A DNA stretch of 42,055 nucleotides from contig JAVBOK010000087.1 in NCBI GenBank assembly GCA_031550605.1, positions 1 to 42,055 of the forward strand, read 5' to 3'. Origin of the DNA: FLUQ01 sp031550605. GTDB taxonomy: Bacteria > Desulfobacterota > Desulfovibrionia > Desulfovibrionales > Desulfovibrionaceae. The position numbers were made by a program, and so were the translations under genes. Below, piece after piece: positions 32,306-40,696 of this stretch (position 1 is its first letter; each line of letters starts with the position of its first letter). The notes under the pieces are model-generated. The model made no database searches, was not told the origin of the DNA, and saw only the letters and a program-made list of their open reading frames with translations.

Positions 32306-32986
32306 ATGACCCATATCCGCTCCGTGCTTTTTGACCGCGACGGCACCGTCATTGAGGACAAGCAGTATCTTTCGGACCCGGCCGGGGTGGAGCTTCTGCC
32401 GGGCGCGGCGGAAGGGCTGGGCATGCTGGCCTGGGCCGGGGCGCGGCTGTTTCTGGTGACCAACCAGTCGGGCATCGGCCGGGGCTATTTTGCGGAGGAC
32501 GCGTACCGCGCCTGCGCGGCGGAACTGGACCGCCAGCTTGCGGAGCGGGGCATCCGGTTCGAGGGCGCGGCCTGCTGCCCGCACAGGCCGGAAGAGAACT
32601 GCCCCTGCCGCAAACCCGGCCTGGGCATGTGGCGGACCCTGCGCGACGGGCACGGCCTGCGGGCCGAAGCCTCGGCCATGGTCGGGGACAAGGCGGAAGA
32701 CGTGGCCTTCGGCCTGGCCGCCGGCTTTCCGGCCGTGGCGCTGGTGCTGACCGGCAAAGGCGCCGCCGCCGCCCGCTCCCTGGGCCTGCCCCCGTTGCCG
32801 GAAGGCGAGCCTTTTCTGGCGGTTGCAGACCGTAAAGAGGGCTGGCCCCACGTTGTGGCCCGCGACCTGCACGGGGTCGCGCTCTGGCTGCTGGACCAGA
32901 CCCCGTGCGCCGAAAGCGGCGCGCGGGAACAAAGGCGCCGCGCGGGCGATTTTTTCGACGCGCTGCGGACGGATGGTCCCTGTTAG
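32306..32986 (+). CDS. gmhB: HAD-IIIA phosphatase, GmhB-like
   Basis: A 226-aa HAD phosphatase of the histidinol/heptose-bisphosphatase type. The nucleophile motif is FDRDGTV (Asp9, Asp11), motif II is VTNQSGIGRGYF, a zinc loop CCPHRPEENCPCRKP has the expected Cys-x-His and Cys-x-Cys ligands, and motif IV is VGDKAEDV. The best-known member, GmhB, dephosphorylates heptose 1,7-bisphosphate for LPS core synthesis. The last 50 or so residues after the catalytic domain are an extension beyond the usual 180-190 aa. ATG 32306 follows AAGGAACGACC. Substrate assignment rests on family resemblance; a histidinol- or other sugar-phosphatase role is possible. Confidence 0.85.
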   Translation: MTHIRSVLFDRDGTVIEDKQYLSDPAGVELLPGAAEGLGMLAWAGARLFLVTNQSGIGRGYFAEDAYRACAAELDRQLAERGIRFEGAACCPHRPEENCPCRKPGLGMWRTLRDGHGLRAEASAMVGDKAEDVAFGLAAGFPAVALVLTGKGAAAARSLGLPPLPEGEPFLAVADRKEGWPHVVARDLHGVALWLLDQTPCAESGAREQRRRAGDFFDALRTDGPC

Positions 32987-33038
32987 GCTTAGGCCTCGTT
33001 CCTTTCTTGGGGCTACCGCCCCACAGCCCGTCCGGGGA
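32984..33038. repeat. Stop-codon-associated repeat, copy 2
   Basis: Begins at the TAG of the gmhB-like gene and matches bases 3826-3880 (TAGGCTTAGGCCTC, ACCGCCCCA, TCCGGG). It contains a GGGGC-TACC-GCCCC hairpin at about 33009-33022. Confidence 0.5.
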
Positions 33039-33096
33039 TCTTTCCCGCTGTAGGCGTCCGCGAAACGAAATTTTTCGCCGGCGAAAGTCAGAAAAC

Positions 33097-33141
33097 AGAG
33101 GCGGCGCACTGGCGAACGCAGTGTGCCGCTCTGGTTTTTTT
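33097..33141 (+). terminator. Rho-independent terminator after the gmhB-like gene
   Basis: AGAGGCGGCGCACTG (33097-33111) pairs with CAGTGTGCCGCTCT (33119-33132), one bulge and one wobble, with a GCGAACG loop. GG and seven T residues (33135-33141) follow. It ends the gmhB-like transcript and isolates typA. Confidence 0.85.
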
Positions 33142-33222
33142 ATTGCCATGGCGTATATTCTGATGTAAGCACCCCCTTCGGGGCATTGTCTGAATATTTT
33201 TTTGTAAATAAACGAGACTGTT

Positions 33223-35082
33223 ATGTCACTTGTGCTCAACAACTCCATCCGTAATATCGCCATCATCGCCCATGTCGACCACGGCAAGACCACCCTGGTT
33301 GACGCCCTGTTCCGCCAGAGCGGCATTTTCCGCGAGGACCAGCAGGTCGACGAGCGGATCATGGACCGCATGGATCTGGAGCGCGAGCGCGGCATCACCA
33401 TTGCCGCCAAAAACTGCGCCGTGACCTGGGGCGGCGTGAAGATCAACATCATTGACACCCCCGGCCACGCCGATTTCGGCGGCGAGGTGGAACGGGCGCT
33501 GAGCATGGTCGGCGGTGTGGTGCTGCTGGTGGATTCCGCCGAAGGTCCGTTGCCCCAGACCCGCTTTGTGCTGAAAAAGGCCATGGAAGCGGGGCTGAAG
33601 ATCATCGTGGCGGTGAACAAGATCGACCGCAGGGACGCCCGGCCTGAAGACGTGCTGAACGAGGTGTATGACCTGTTCATCGACCTGGGGGCCACGGAAG
33701 AGCAACTGGAATTCCCCGTGCTGTACGCCGTGGGCCGTCAGGGCATTGCGGGCGCGACCGTGGAAGAGGCCCTGGCCGCGAAAGACCTTTCCGCCCTGTT
33801 CGAGTGCATTCTGAAAACCATTCCCGCGCCCGCTCACGATCCGGAGGAGCCGTTCCAGATGCTGGCGGCGGATCTGGACTATTCCGAATACCTGGGCCGT
33901 CTGGCCGTGGGGCGCATCCTGCACGGTTCCGTGCGGGCCAAGGATTCGCTGGTCCGCGTGGGCGAGGACGGCGCGGCAAAACCGTTGCGGGTGACCAAAA
34001 TCCAGGTCTACCAGGGCCCCCGCCTGATGGAGGCCGAAGAGGCGTCCGCCGGGGACATCGTGATCCTGGCCGGGGTGGAGGACGTGACCATCGGCGACAC
34101 CATCTGCACCCGCGACGCGGTGCGCGTGCTGCCCCGCATTCGGGTGGACGAACCCACCGTGTCCATGAAATTCGCCATCAACACCTCGCCGTTGGCCGGC
34201 CGCGAAGGCAAGCTGGTGCAGTCCAGCAAGATCCGCGAACGCCTGCGCCGCGAAGAACTGCGCAACGTGGCCATCCGGGTGGTCGATGCGGAAGACAAGG
34301 ACAGCTTCATCGTCAAGGGCCGGGGCGAATTCCAGATGGCCATCCTGGTGGAGCAGATGCGGCGCGAAGGTTTCGAACTCTGCGTCGGCCGGCCGGAAGT
34401 CATCTTGAAACGCGACGGGGCCGGGAACATTCTGGAACCCATCGAACACCTGTACGTGGACTGCGACGAAATCTTCATGGGCGTGGTCACCGAAAAGCTG
34501 GCCATCCGCAAAGGCCGCATGCTGGGGCTGACCAACAACGGTTCCGGCCGGGTCCGTATCGAATTTTCCATTCCTTCGCGCGGGCTTATCGGGTTCCGCG
34601 ACGAATTTTTGACCGACACCAAGGGCACGGGGCTGCTGAATGCCTATCTTGACGGGTACGAACCGTATCGCGGCGATTTTCCCGTTCGCTTTACCGGATC
34701 CATCGTGGCGGACAGGCCGGGGTCCGCCGTGCCCTACGCCCTGTTCAATCTGGAACCGCGCGGCGTTCTGTTCGTGACGCCCGGCGACCCGGTGTACGAG
34801 GGCATGATCGTCGGCGAGCACAACCGCGACAACGACATCGACGTCAACGCCACCAAAGAGAAGAAGCTGACCAACCTGCGCGCCGCCGGCAAGGACGAAA
34901 ACGTCATCCTGACCCCGGTGCGGCCCATGACCCTGGAACGGGCCATCCATTTCGTGCGCGACGACGAGATGGTCGAAATCACCCCCCAATCCATCCGTCT
35001 GCGCAAGACCATTCTGGACGCCCAGAAACGTTACCAGGCGGCGGGCAAAAAGAAGATCGCCGTCCCCGGCAAGGGGGAATAA
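33223..35082 (+). CDS. typA: TypA/BipA ribosome-binding GTPase
   Basis: A 619-aa translational GTPase of the EF-G-like BipA/TypA family. The G-domain shows AHVDHGKTTLVDALFRQSG (G1), RERGITIAAKN, DTPGHADFGGEVER (G3) and NKIDR (G4). Then come a beta-barrel domain, an EF-G domain III-like part, the BipA C-terminal domain (IPSRGLIGFRDEFLTDTKGTGLLN) and the closing AIHFVRDDEMVEITPQSIRLRK. BipA associates with ribosomes under stress and assists 50S assembly. Length is normal. ATG 33223 lies in an AT-rich stretch (GAATATTTTTTTGTAAATAAACG) that probably contains the promoter; the ribosome binding site is weak. It stands alone between two terminators. Confidence 0.96.
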   Translation: MSLVLNNSIRNIAIIAHVDHGKTTLVDALFRQSGIFREDQQVDERIMDRMDLERERGITIAAKNCAVTWGGVKINIIDTPGHADFGGEVERALSMVGGVVLLVDSAEGPLPQTRFVLKKAMEAGLKIIVAVNKIDRRDARPEDVLNEVYDLFIDLGATEEQLEFPVLYAVGRQGIAGATVEEALAAKDLSALFECILKTIPAPAHDPEEPFQMLAADLDYSEYLGRLAVGRILHGSVRAKDSLVRVGEDGAAKPLRVTKIQVYQGPRLMEAEEASAGDIVILAGVEDVTIGDTICTRDAVRVLPRIRVDEPTVSMKFAINTSPLAGREGKLVQSSKIRERLRREELRNVAIRVVDAEDKDSFIVKGRGEFQMAILVEQMRREGFELCVGRPEVILKRDGAGNILEPIEHLYVDCDEIFMGVVTEKLAIRKGRMLGLTNNGSGRVRIEFSIPSRGLIGFRDEFLTDTKGTGLLNAYLDGYEPYRGDFPVRFTGSIVADRPGSAVPYALFNLEPRGVLFVTPGDPVYEGMIVGEHNRDNDIDVNATKEKKLTNLRAAGKDENVILTPVRPMTLERAIHFVRDDEMVEITPQSIRLRKTILDAQKRYQAAGKKKIAVPGKGE

Positions 35083-35130
35083 ACCGCGAAAAGCGATTGG
35101 CGGGAGCAGGACGCCGTCTCGCTCTCCGCA

Positions 35131-35168
35131 AGGGGCGGCCCCGGATGCGGATCCACGGGGCCGCCTTT
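35131..35168. terminator. Bidirectional terminator between typA and rnhB
   Basis: GGCGGCCCCG (35134-35143) and CGGGGCCGCC (35156-35165) form a perfect 10-bp stem, followed by TTT on the + strand. It sits in the 102-bp gap between the convergent typA and rnhB genes. Confidence 0.7.
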
Positions 35169-35184
35169 GCCGCCGGGGCCGCAA

Positions 35185-35859
35185 TCAGATCAGCGACAAC
35201 TGTTCCTGCTCCGGCCGGACCTTGCGAAAGCTGCGGCGGTGCAGGGGGCAGGGGCCGTGTTGATGGATGGCGGCCAGATGCCCGGTGGTGCCGTACCCTT
35301 TGTGGGCCGCGAAGCCGTAACCGGGCCAGCGCCGGTCAAGGCGGGTCATGAGGTGGTCGCGGAAAACTTTGGCCAGCACGGATGCGGCGGATATGGCCGG
35401 CACAAGGGCGTCGCCGTCCACGACGGGGCGTTGGGCGGGCAGCGGCAGGGCGGTTGCGGCCAGCCAGGCGTCGGGGCGGATGGGATGGTTGCCGTCGATC
35501 AGCAGCAGAGGGAAGGGGACGGGCGGCGGGCGCAGGCGGGAAACAGCCCTGGCCATGGCCCGGAGCGTGGCGTTGAGGATGTTCACCCGGTCGATTTCGC
35601 CGGGCCAGGCGAGGCCGAGGCCCCAGCACAGACAGCAGTTCTTGATGACGGGGAAAAGGGCGTCGCGCGCGGCCGCACTCAATTTTTTGGAGTCGGCCAG
35701 GCCGGGTAGCAGGGCGGGGATGTCCGCATCCGGAGAAAACAGAACGGCGGCGGCGACTACGGGGCCGGCCAGACAACCGCGCCCGGCTTCGTCAACACCG
35801 ATATGGGACACATCGGAAGGGCGGAAAAAGGGCGGTGCGGCGTTCGCGCGGCGGGGCAT
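35185..35859 (-). CDS. rnhB: Ribonuclease HII
   Basis: A 224-aa RNase HII, which removes RNA from RNA:DNA hybrids and single ribonucleotides from DNA. The catalytic acidic residues sit in GVDEAGRGCLAGPV (Asp-Glu) and in the later LLIDGNH, and SVLAKVFRDHLM and GYGFAAHKGYGT are family signatures. ATG 35859 is chosen over the TTG at 35874 because the TTG lies inside the T-run of the terminator that follows rplS. The gene lies directly behind that terminator, so it depends on readthrough or its own promoter. The final residues (SFRKVRPEQEQLSLI) extend just beyond the catalytic core. Confidence 0.94.
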   Translation of the reverse strand: MPRRANAAPPFFRPSDVSHIGVDEAGRGCLAGPVVAAAVLFSPDADIPALLPGLADSKKLSAAARDALFPVIKNCCLCWGLGLAWPGEIDRVNILNATLRAMARAVSRLRPPPVPFPLLLIDGNHPIRPDAWLAATALPLPAQRPVVDGDALVPAISAASVLAKVFRDHLMTRLDRRWPGYGFAAHKGYGTTGHLAAIHQHGPCPLHRRSFRKVRPEQEQLSLI

Positions 35860-35872
35860 GGAAAGGCGTGGC

Positions 35873-35902
35873 AAAAAAGCCGGCGCGCGTCGGCGCGCCG
35901 GC
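35873..35902 (-). terminator. Rho-independent terminator after rplS
   Basis: On the - strand, GCCGGCGCGC and GCGCGCCGGC form a perfect 10-bp stem (35893-35902 and 35879-35888) with a CGAC loop, followed by six T residues (35873-35878). It lies 8 bp after the rplS stop and 13 bp before the rnhB ATG. Confidence 0.92.
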
Positions 35903-35910
35903 TCCGGCGG

Positions 35911-36258
35911 TTACCAGTTGGCCTTGGGTTTGATCCGCGCGGCCTTGCCCTTGAGCTTGCGCAGGAAATACAGGCGCGAGCGGCGAACTTTGCCCTGGGT
36001 AAGCAGTTCCACTTTTTCGATATACGGCGAATGCAGGGGGAAGATGCGTTCCACGCCCACGCCGTCGGACGTTTTCCGCACGGTGAAGGTCGCGTTGGAC
36101 GCGCCGCGGTGAATGCGGATGACGTTGCCCTGGAAAATCTGCACCCGTTCCTTTTCTCCCTCGACGATGCGCATATGCACCTTTACCGTGTCGCCGGATT
36201 TGAACTGGGGCAGGTCCATGCGCAGTTGTTCCGTCTTGATCTGCTGCAGAAGGCTCAT
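35911..36258 (-). CDS. rplS: 50S ribosomal protein L19
   Basis: A 115-aa L19 protein of normal length: DLPQFKSGDTVKVHMRIVEG, RVQIFQGNVIRIHRGASNATFTVRK, GVGVERIFPLHSPYIEKVE and KVRRSRLYFLRKLKGKAARI. It sits at the 30S-50S interface. ATG 36258 (MSLLQQIKTEQL) follows AAGAGGAT. The frame stays open far upstream but belongs to other genes there. It comes 74 bp after trmD in the standard rimM-trmD-rplS order and ends at a strong terminator. Confidence 0.97.
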   Translation of the reverse strand: MSLLQQIKTEQLRMDLPQFKSGDTVKVHMRIVEGEKERVQIFQGNVIRIHRGASNATFTVRKTSDGVGVERIFPLHSPYIEKVELLTQGKVRRSRLYFLRKLKGKAARIKPKANW

Positions 36259-36332
36259 ATCCTCTTCTCCCTTGCCGGGCCTGCGTTGTGCTCGCGGCAA
36301 TTTGACATATTTTGCAAAACGTGTCGGCTCTT

Positions 36333-37679
36333 TTACCAGTCGCCGACGATTCTGTCCATGACAATGGCGGCCGCCGCTCTGACGCTCAAATGGTTGTACT
36401 TTCCCAGCCGGCGAAGCGGGGGCAGCATCGCGTCGCATGCGGCCGTCAGGCTGGGGGCCAGCCCCTGCCCGGTGCCGAATGCCAGCAAAACCGGGCGTTC
36501 TCGCAACAGGGCGCGCACCGCGGAAAAACTGATGCTGCCCGTGCCCGAGCCATGCAGGCCCGAAGCGCTGGTGGCGACCAGATACGGAACGGCCCCGCAA
36601 CGGACGGCCACGTCCCGCGCGGCTTCTTCCAGGCTTTCCGCGCCCCGCACCAGACGCAAGGCCTGCGCCCTGTCCGGGTTCGTCGCTGCTCCGTCCCCTT
36701 CGGTCCAGTGGGCCGTGAGAGTGGCAAGCAGACGGCGCTGGTCTTCCAGCGGGGTCGTCACATAGTACCCGCCCAGTCCATACGTACATGAACTGCGGGC
36801 TATATCGTGGATGTCAAGATTTGTCAAAGAGACAGCCACGGATTTTTCATCTTTGTCCAAAACCGGGTAATGGACCAGAGCGCAGAACAGGTTGCGGGCC
36901 GGGTTGTCGTGGGGAAAGGACCGCAGACAGGCCATATCCGGCGCGGACAGGGGCGCTTGCGCCAAAAGATCCGGCCGGCGGGCAAGGGTGGCGGCCAGCG
37001 ACTGCTCCCGCCGCCAGGCGGCGATGCGGCCGTGGTCGCCGGATCGCAGGATAGCGGGGACTTCCAGCCCTTCGAACCGTTCCGGCCGGGTGTACTGCGG
37101 GTATTCAAGCAAGCCCCGGGAAAAACTTTCGTCAAGGCCGGATTCGCTGTGGCCCATAAAACCCGGAACAAGCCGGGCAACGGATTCGATGACCGCGAGA
37201 GCCGCCGTTTCGCCGCCGTTGAGCACAAAATCGCCGATGGAAAGGTGTTCGATGGGAAAAAGTTCTTCAAGCCTGGCGTCGATGCCTTCGTACCGGCCGC
37301 AGACAAGGGTCAGCGGCGATCCGGCGGCCAGTTCGGCGGCCAGCGCGCATGCCCTTTCCTGGGTCAGGGCGGGGCCTTTGGGGCTCATCATCAGGATGCG
37401 GCCCGGCCCGGCACCGTCGGTGCGCATGGCGCCCCCTGCGCCGCGGCCTTCGTGTCCCAGACCGCGCAACGTCGCGGCCAGCGGCTCCAGAAGCATGACC
37501 ATGCCCGGGCCGCCGCCGTACGGACGGTCATCCACGGTTTTGTGCCTGTCGGCCGCCGCGTTTCTGGGGTTGTGCAGGGTTACGGAAAGCAATTCTCCGG
37601 ACTGCGCGCGGCCCAGAAGACCGGCCTGCAACGGTCCGGCAAAAAATTCGGGAAACAGCGTGACAATCTGTATTCGCAT
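36333..37679 (-). CDS. trmD: TrmD tRNA (m1G37) methyltransferase fused to an RNA methyltransferase domain
   Basis: A 448-aa protein. Residues 1 to about 240 are TrmD, which methylates G37 of tRNAs: MRIQIVTLFPEFF, DDRPYGGGPGMVM, the SPOUT-knot motifs LVCGRYEGIDARL and LSIGDFVLNGGETAA, and PQYTRPERFEG. Residues about 250-448 are a second domain of the kind annotated as SAM-dependent RNA methyltransferase (PF09936): LVHYPVLDKD, ANTYG-like SSCTYGLGGYYVTTPLEDQ and VLLAFGTGQGLAP. Ordinary TrmD is about 250 aa; this fusion is, to my knowledge, usual in Desulfovibrionales. Start choice is uncertain. ATG 37679 fits the family start, ATG 37685 is two codons upstream, and ATG 37757, 3 bp after the rimM stop, would add a Pro/Gly-rich 26-residue extension. 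Confidence 0.93.
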   Translation of the reverse strand: MRIQIVTLFPEFFAGPLQAGLLGRAQSGELLSVTLHNPRNAAADRHKTVDDRPYGGGPGMVMLLEPLAATLRGLGHEGRGAGGAMRTDGAGPGRILMMSPKGPALTQERACALAAELAAGSPLTLVCGRYEGIDARLEELFPIEHLSIGDFVLNGGETAALAVIESVARLVPGFMGHSESGLDESFSRGLLEYPQYTRPERFEGLEVPAILRSGDHGRIAAWRREQSLAATLARRPDLLAQAPLSAPDMACLRSFPHDNPARNLFCALVHYPVLDKDEKSVAVSLTNLDIHDIARSSCTYGLGGYYVTTPLEDQRRLLATLTAHWTEGDGAATNPDRAQALRLVRGAESLEEAARDVAVRCGAVPYLVATSASGLHGSGTGSISFSAVRALLRERPVLLAFGTGQGLAPSLTAACDAMLPPLRRLGKYNHLSVRAAAAIVMDRIVGDW

Positions 37680-37760
37680 ATGCATTGGGGATTCAAGGGG
37701 CGTTGCGCCTGACGGAAGTCCGGAGGGAGGAACCCCGCGGCCGCCGGGGGAATTCATGCC

Positions 37761-38306
37761 TTACGGAGCATCCGCGCGGTACAATTCGATCAGCCCAGGC
37801 GGCGGCGCGACGCGCACTTCGCCCGCATCCAGATCAAAGGAAAGCACAAATTGGGGCACGGCGGGAAAGAGGATATCCTCTTGCCCTTCCAGCGAAACGG
37901 TCCACAGTTCCTGCCCGGCCGGGGAAGCGATGCCGTCCACCCGGCCCAGTTTTTTTTCCGTGCCGTCGGGCAGAACCTGGATGACGGCAAGGCCCAGCAC
38001 CTGATGCAGGTACATGTCACCTTCGCCCGGGGGGGGCAGCCGGTTTTCCGGCACAAACACGGTGCAGCCGCGCAGTAGCTCGGCCGCCGTGCGGTCGGGA
38101 ATTTCCGCGAAGCGCGCCAGCAGCGCGTCGCGGCTGCGGCGGATGCCGGCAACGGTATACGGCGCGGGAGGGGCCGAACCTTTTTGCAGATATACCGTTC
38201 CCTCAAGCAAGCGGGAAGAATCAGCGTGGTATTCCACGCTGACCTCCCCCCTGATTCCATGGGCCTTGGTTATTCTGCCGACAGGTATGCGCTTGACTTC
38301 AGACAT
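37761..38306 (-). CDS. rimM: 16S rRNA processing protein RimM
   Basis: A 181-aa RimM, the assembly factor that binds S19 and helps mature the 30S head. It has the N-terminal VGRITKAHGIRGEVSVEYH motif, the linker LRGCTVFVPENRLPPPGEGDMYLHQVLGL, and the C-terminal PRC-barrel part with IPAV-like DILFPAVPQFVLSFDLDAGEVRV. ATG 38306 (MSEVKRIPVG) matches the normal start. It lies between khpA and trmD in the usual order. Its TAA is close to an alternative trmD start (37757). Confidence 0.94.
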   Translation of the reverse strand: MSEVKRIPVGRITKAHGIRGEVSVEYHADSSRLLEGTVYLQKGSAPPAPYTVAGIRRSRDALLARFAEIPDRTAAELLRGCTVFVPENRLPPPGEGDMYLHQVLGLAVIQVLPDGTEKKLGRVDGIASPAGQELWTVSLEGQEDILFPAVPQFVLSFDLDAGEVRVAPPPGLIELYRADAP

Positions 38307-38408
38307 GGCAATCCGTTGGCGGCCGGAAACAGACGGCGTCCACCCGCGCCGGGCCTTTCGGCGCGGAGGGTTCCGGCAAAAAAAGCGCCGCGTGCCATGC
38401 CGGACGCG

Positions 38409-38642
38409 TTATTCCAGAATTTCCAGAACCGTGCGTTTTTTCGCCTTGCTGGACGCAGCGGCCAGAATGGTCCGGATGGCCCTTGCCGTGCGCCCCTGCT
38501 TGCCGATCACTTTGCCCAGATCCTCTTTGGCGACACGCAGTTCAAGAACGCTGGTGTGCTCTCCTTCCACTTCGGTAATCTGCACATCGTCAGGGCTGTC
38601 CACCAATGACTTTGCGATGTACGTGACCAGTTCTTTCAGCAT
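38409..38642 (-). CDS. khpA: KH-domain RNA-binding protein KhpA
   Basis: A 77-aa single KH-domain protein (KhpA/YlqC family) that binds RNA. The GxxG loop reads VIGKQGRTARAIRTIL, preceded by SVLELRVAKEDLGK. The N-terminus MLKELVTYIAKSLVDSPDDVQI is typical. ATG 38642 gives the family length; an ORF start four codons upstream is less likely. It is located between rpsP and rimM, its standard place in many bacteria. Confidence 0.94.
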   Translation of the reverse strand: MLKELVTYIAKSLVDSPDDVQITEVEGEHTSVLELRVAKEDLGKVIGKQGRTARAIRTILAAASSKAKKRTVLEILE

Positions 38643-38740
38643 AGAATACCTCACAAAGGGAGTCTACGATAACCCGGTCTTTGGTACAGCAGCATAACCA
38701 GCGGCAGACTGAACATGGGCGGCGAAGCCCGAAAACGCCG

Positions 38741-38980
38741 TTATTTTCCGGCTTCTTTGATCAGGCTTTTGACTGTTTCGGACGCTTCCGCGCCCTGGTC
38801 CAGCCATTTTTTCACCTTTTCCGCATCTACAACCACTTGAGCCGGGTTGGTCATAGGGTTGTAGTGCCCCACATAGTCCAGCGGACGGCCGTCACGGCGG
38901 CTGGCGCTGTTGATGGCGACGATGCGGTAGAAGGGGCGTTTTTTGGTGCCCATGCGGGTCAGTCTCAACTTAATGGCCAT
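38741..38980 (-). CDS. rpsP: 30S ribosomal protein S16
   Basis: A 79-aa S16: MAIKLRLTRMGTKKRPFYRIVAINSASRRDGRPLDYVGHYNPM and ending in KKWLDQGAEASETVKSLIKEAGK. It is an early-binding 30S assembly protein. ATG 38980 is fixed by homology and by TAGGAG about ten bases upstream. The 167 bp between ffh and rpsP includes an AT-rich stretch (about 38990-39050) that probably contains a promoter for the rpsP-rplS genes. Confidence 0.97.
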   Translation of the reverse strand: MAIKLRLTRMGTKKRPFYRIVAINSASRRDGRPLDYVGHYNPMTNPAQVVVDAEKVKKWLDQGAEASETVKSLIKEAGK

Positions 38981-39147
38981 TGGGTATACTCCTATAATAA
39001 GAATACTCAGTTTAAGAAAAAGCGCAAGCAATTGATTTCTTGTTTGTTGATGCCCTGTCATTTTTTGGGTCGCGGTCCGGAAATGTTGTGACCGCAGGAC
39101 CGGTTGGTGTCCCTTACGGGTATTTCGCTCCGCTGGCAAGGGGCGGG

Positions 39148-40632
39148 TCACCGCTTTTTTTTCTTGCGCTGGGCTTTGCGCATTTCTTTTTTCTTTTTCA
39201 GCGCGGTCTTTGACAACCCGCCGGAAGCAGGGCCGTCCGCTGCGGGAGCGCCCGGCATGCCCATCATGCCGCCCAGGCCCCCCAAGCCGCCCATTCTGCC
39301 CATCATGCCGCCCAGGCCCCTGCCGCCCCCGGCTTTGCCGCCCATGGCGTTTTTCATCATCTCGCGCATGGCGTCAAACTGTTTGAGCAACTGGTTGACC
39401 TGGGCGATGCTGGCGCCGCTGCCTCTGGCGATGCGCTGGCGGCGGCTGGAGTTGATGATGCGGGGGCTTTCGCGTTCCTGCCGGGTCATGGAGTTGATGA
39501 TGGCCTCGGTGCGGGCCATCTCCTTTTCCGGCACCTGCGCGGAACCCATTTTCTGGGCCAGTCCGCCGAGGCCGGGGATCATCTTCATGATGCTTTCCAG
39601 CGACCCGAAACTTTTCAGCCGGCGCATCTGGGTGCGGAAATCCTCCAGGTTGAATTCCGCTTTCTGCAGTTTGCGGCCCAGTTCCTCGGCTTCTTTTTCA
39701 TCAATGGTCGTCCGGGCTTTTTCGATCAGGGTGAGCATGTCGCCCATGCCCAGAATGCGCCCGGCGATGCGGTCGGGGTGGAACGGCTCCAGATCGGTGA
39801 CTTTTTCGCCGACCCCCACAAACTTGACGCTGGCTCCGGTGACGGACTTGATGGACAGGGCCGCGCCGCCGCGGGCATCGCCGTCCATCTTGGTCAGCAC
39901 CACCCCGGTCAGGGACAGTTCGCCGTTAAAAGCCTGGGCCACGGTGACCGCGTCCTGGCCGGTCATGGCGTCGGCCACAAAAAGAATTTCCGCGGGGGTG
40001 ACGGCGGCTTTGATGGCCACAAGCTCGGCCATCAGGGTTTCATCGATATGCAGCCGGCCGGCCGTGTCCAGCAGCACCACGTCGCATCCGGCTTCGGATG
40101 CGGCCTTCACGGCGTTTTTCGCGATGTCCACCGGGTTCATGCCCACGGCGGAAGGGAAGACGGGCAACTCAAGCTGGCGGGCCAGGGTGGTCAGCTGGTC
40201 GATGGCCGCGGGGCGGTATACGTCGGCGGGAACAAGATAAGGCCGGTGATTTTCCGAACGCAGGCGATGGGCGATCTTCGCGGCGGATGTGGTTTTGCCG
40301 GAACCCTGAAGCCCTACCATCATGATGCAATGGGGCCCTTTGCCCTGCAGGGAAAGGTCCTCCGTCCGACCGCCCAGCAGGGCGATCAGCTCTTCGTTGA
40401 CGATGGCCAGAACCTGCTGGGCGGGGCTCAGGCTCTGGGTCACCTCCTGCCCCAGGCAGCGTTCCCGCACCCTTTCCGTGAAATCCTTGACCACGGTGAA
40501 ATGGACGTCGGCCTCCAGAAGAGCCAGACGCACTTCGCGCAGGCCATCCTGGATATTCTTTTCATCAAGCCGGGCGCGGCCGGTGATGGACCGCAACGCG
40601 CCGCTCAAACGATCGGAAAGGCTTTCGAACAT
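39148..40632 (-). CDS. ffh: Signal recognition particle protein Ffh
   Basis: A 494-aa SRP54/Ffh GTPase that with 4.5S RNA targets membrane proteins to FtsY and the translocon. N domain: MFESLSDRLSGALRSITGRARL. G domain: VGLQGSGKTTSAAKIA, DTAGRLHIDE, TKMDGDARGGAALS and GVGEKVTDLEPFHPDRIAGRILGMGD. M domain: SRRQRIARGSGASIAQVNQLLKQFDAMREMM with a Met/Gly-rich region (GGMMGRMGGLGGLGGMMG) and a Lys-rich end. It is the first gene of the - strand translation cluster. The 4.5S RNA gene is not in the window. Confidence 0.97.
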   Translation of the reverse strand: MFESLSDRLSGALRSITGRARLDEKNIQDGLREVRLALLEADVHFTVVKDFTERVRERCLGQEVTQSLSPAQQVLAIVNEELIALLGGRTEDLSLQGKGPHCIMMVGLQGSGKTTSAAKIAHRLRSENHRPYLVPADVYRPAAIDQLTTLARQLELPVFPSAVGMNPVDIAKNAVKAASEAGCDVVLLDTAGRLHIDETLMAELVAIKAAVTPAEILFVADAMTGQDAVTVAQAFNGELSLTGVVLTKMDGDARGGAALSIKSVTGASVKFVGVGEKVTDLEPFHPDRIAGRILGMGDMLTLIEKARTTIDEKEAEELGRKLQKAEFNLEDFRTQMRRLKSFGSLESIMKMIPGLGGLAQKMGSAQVPEKEMARTEAIINSMTRQERESPRIINSSRRQRIARGSGASIAQVNQLLKQFDAMREMMKNAMGGKAGGGRGLGGMMGRMGGLGGLGGMMGMPGAPAADGPASGGLSKTALKKKKEMRKAQRKKKKR

Positions 40633-40696
40633 GATGCACCCGGATAATCTTAATGGTGGCAGAAACCTATCCCGTTACGGTGGATTTTTCTACAAG

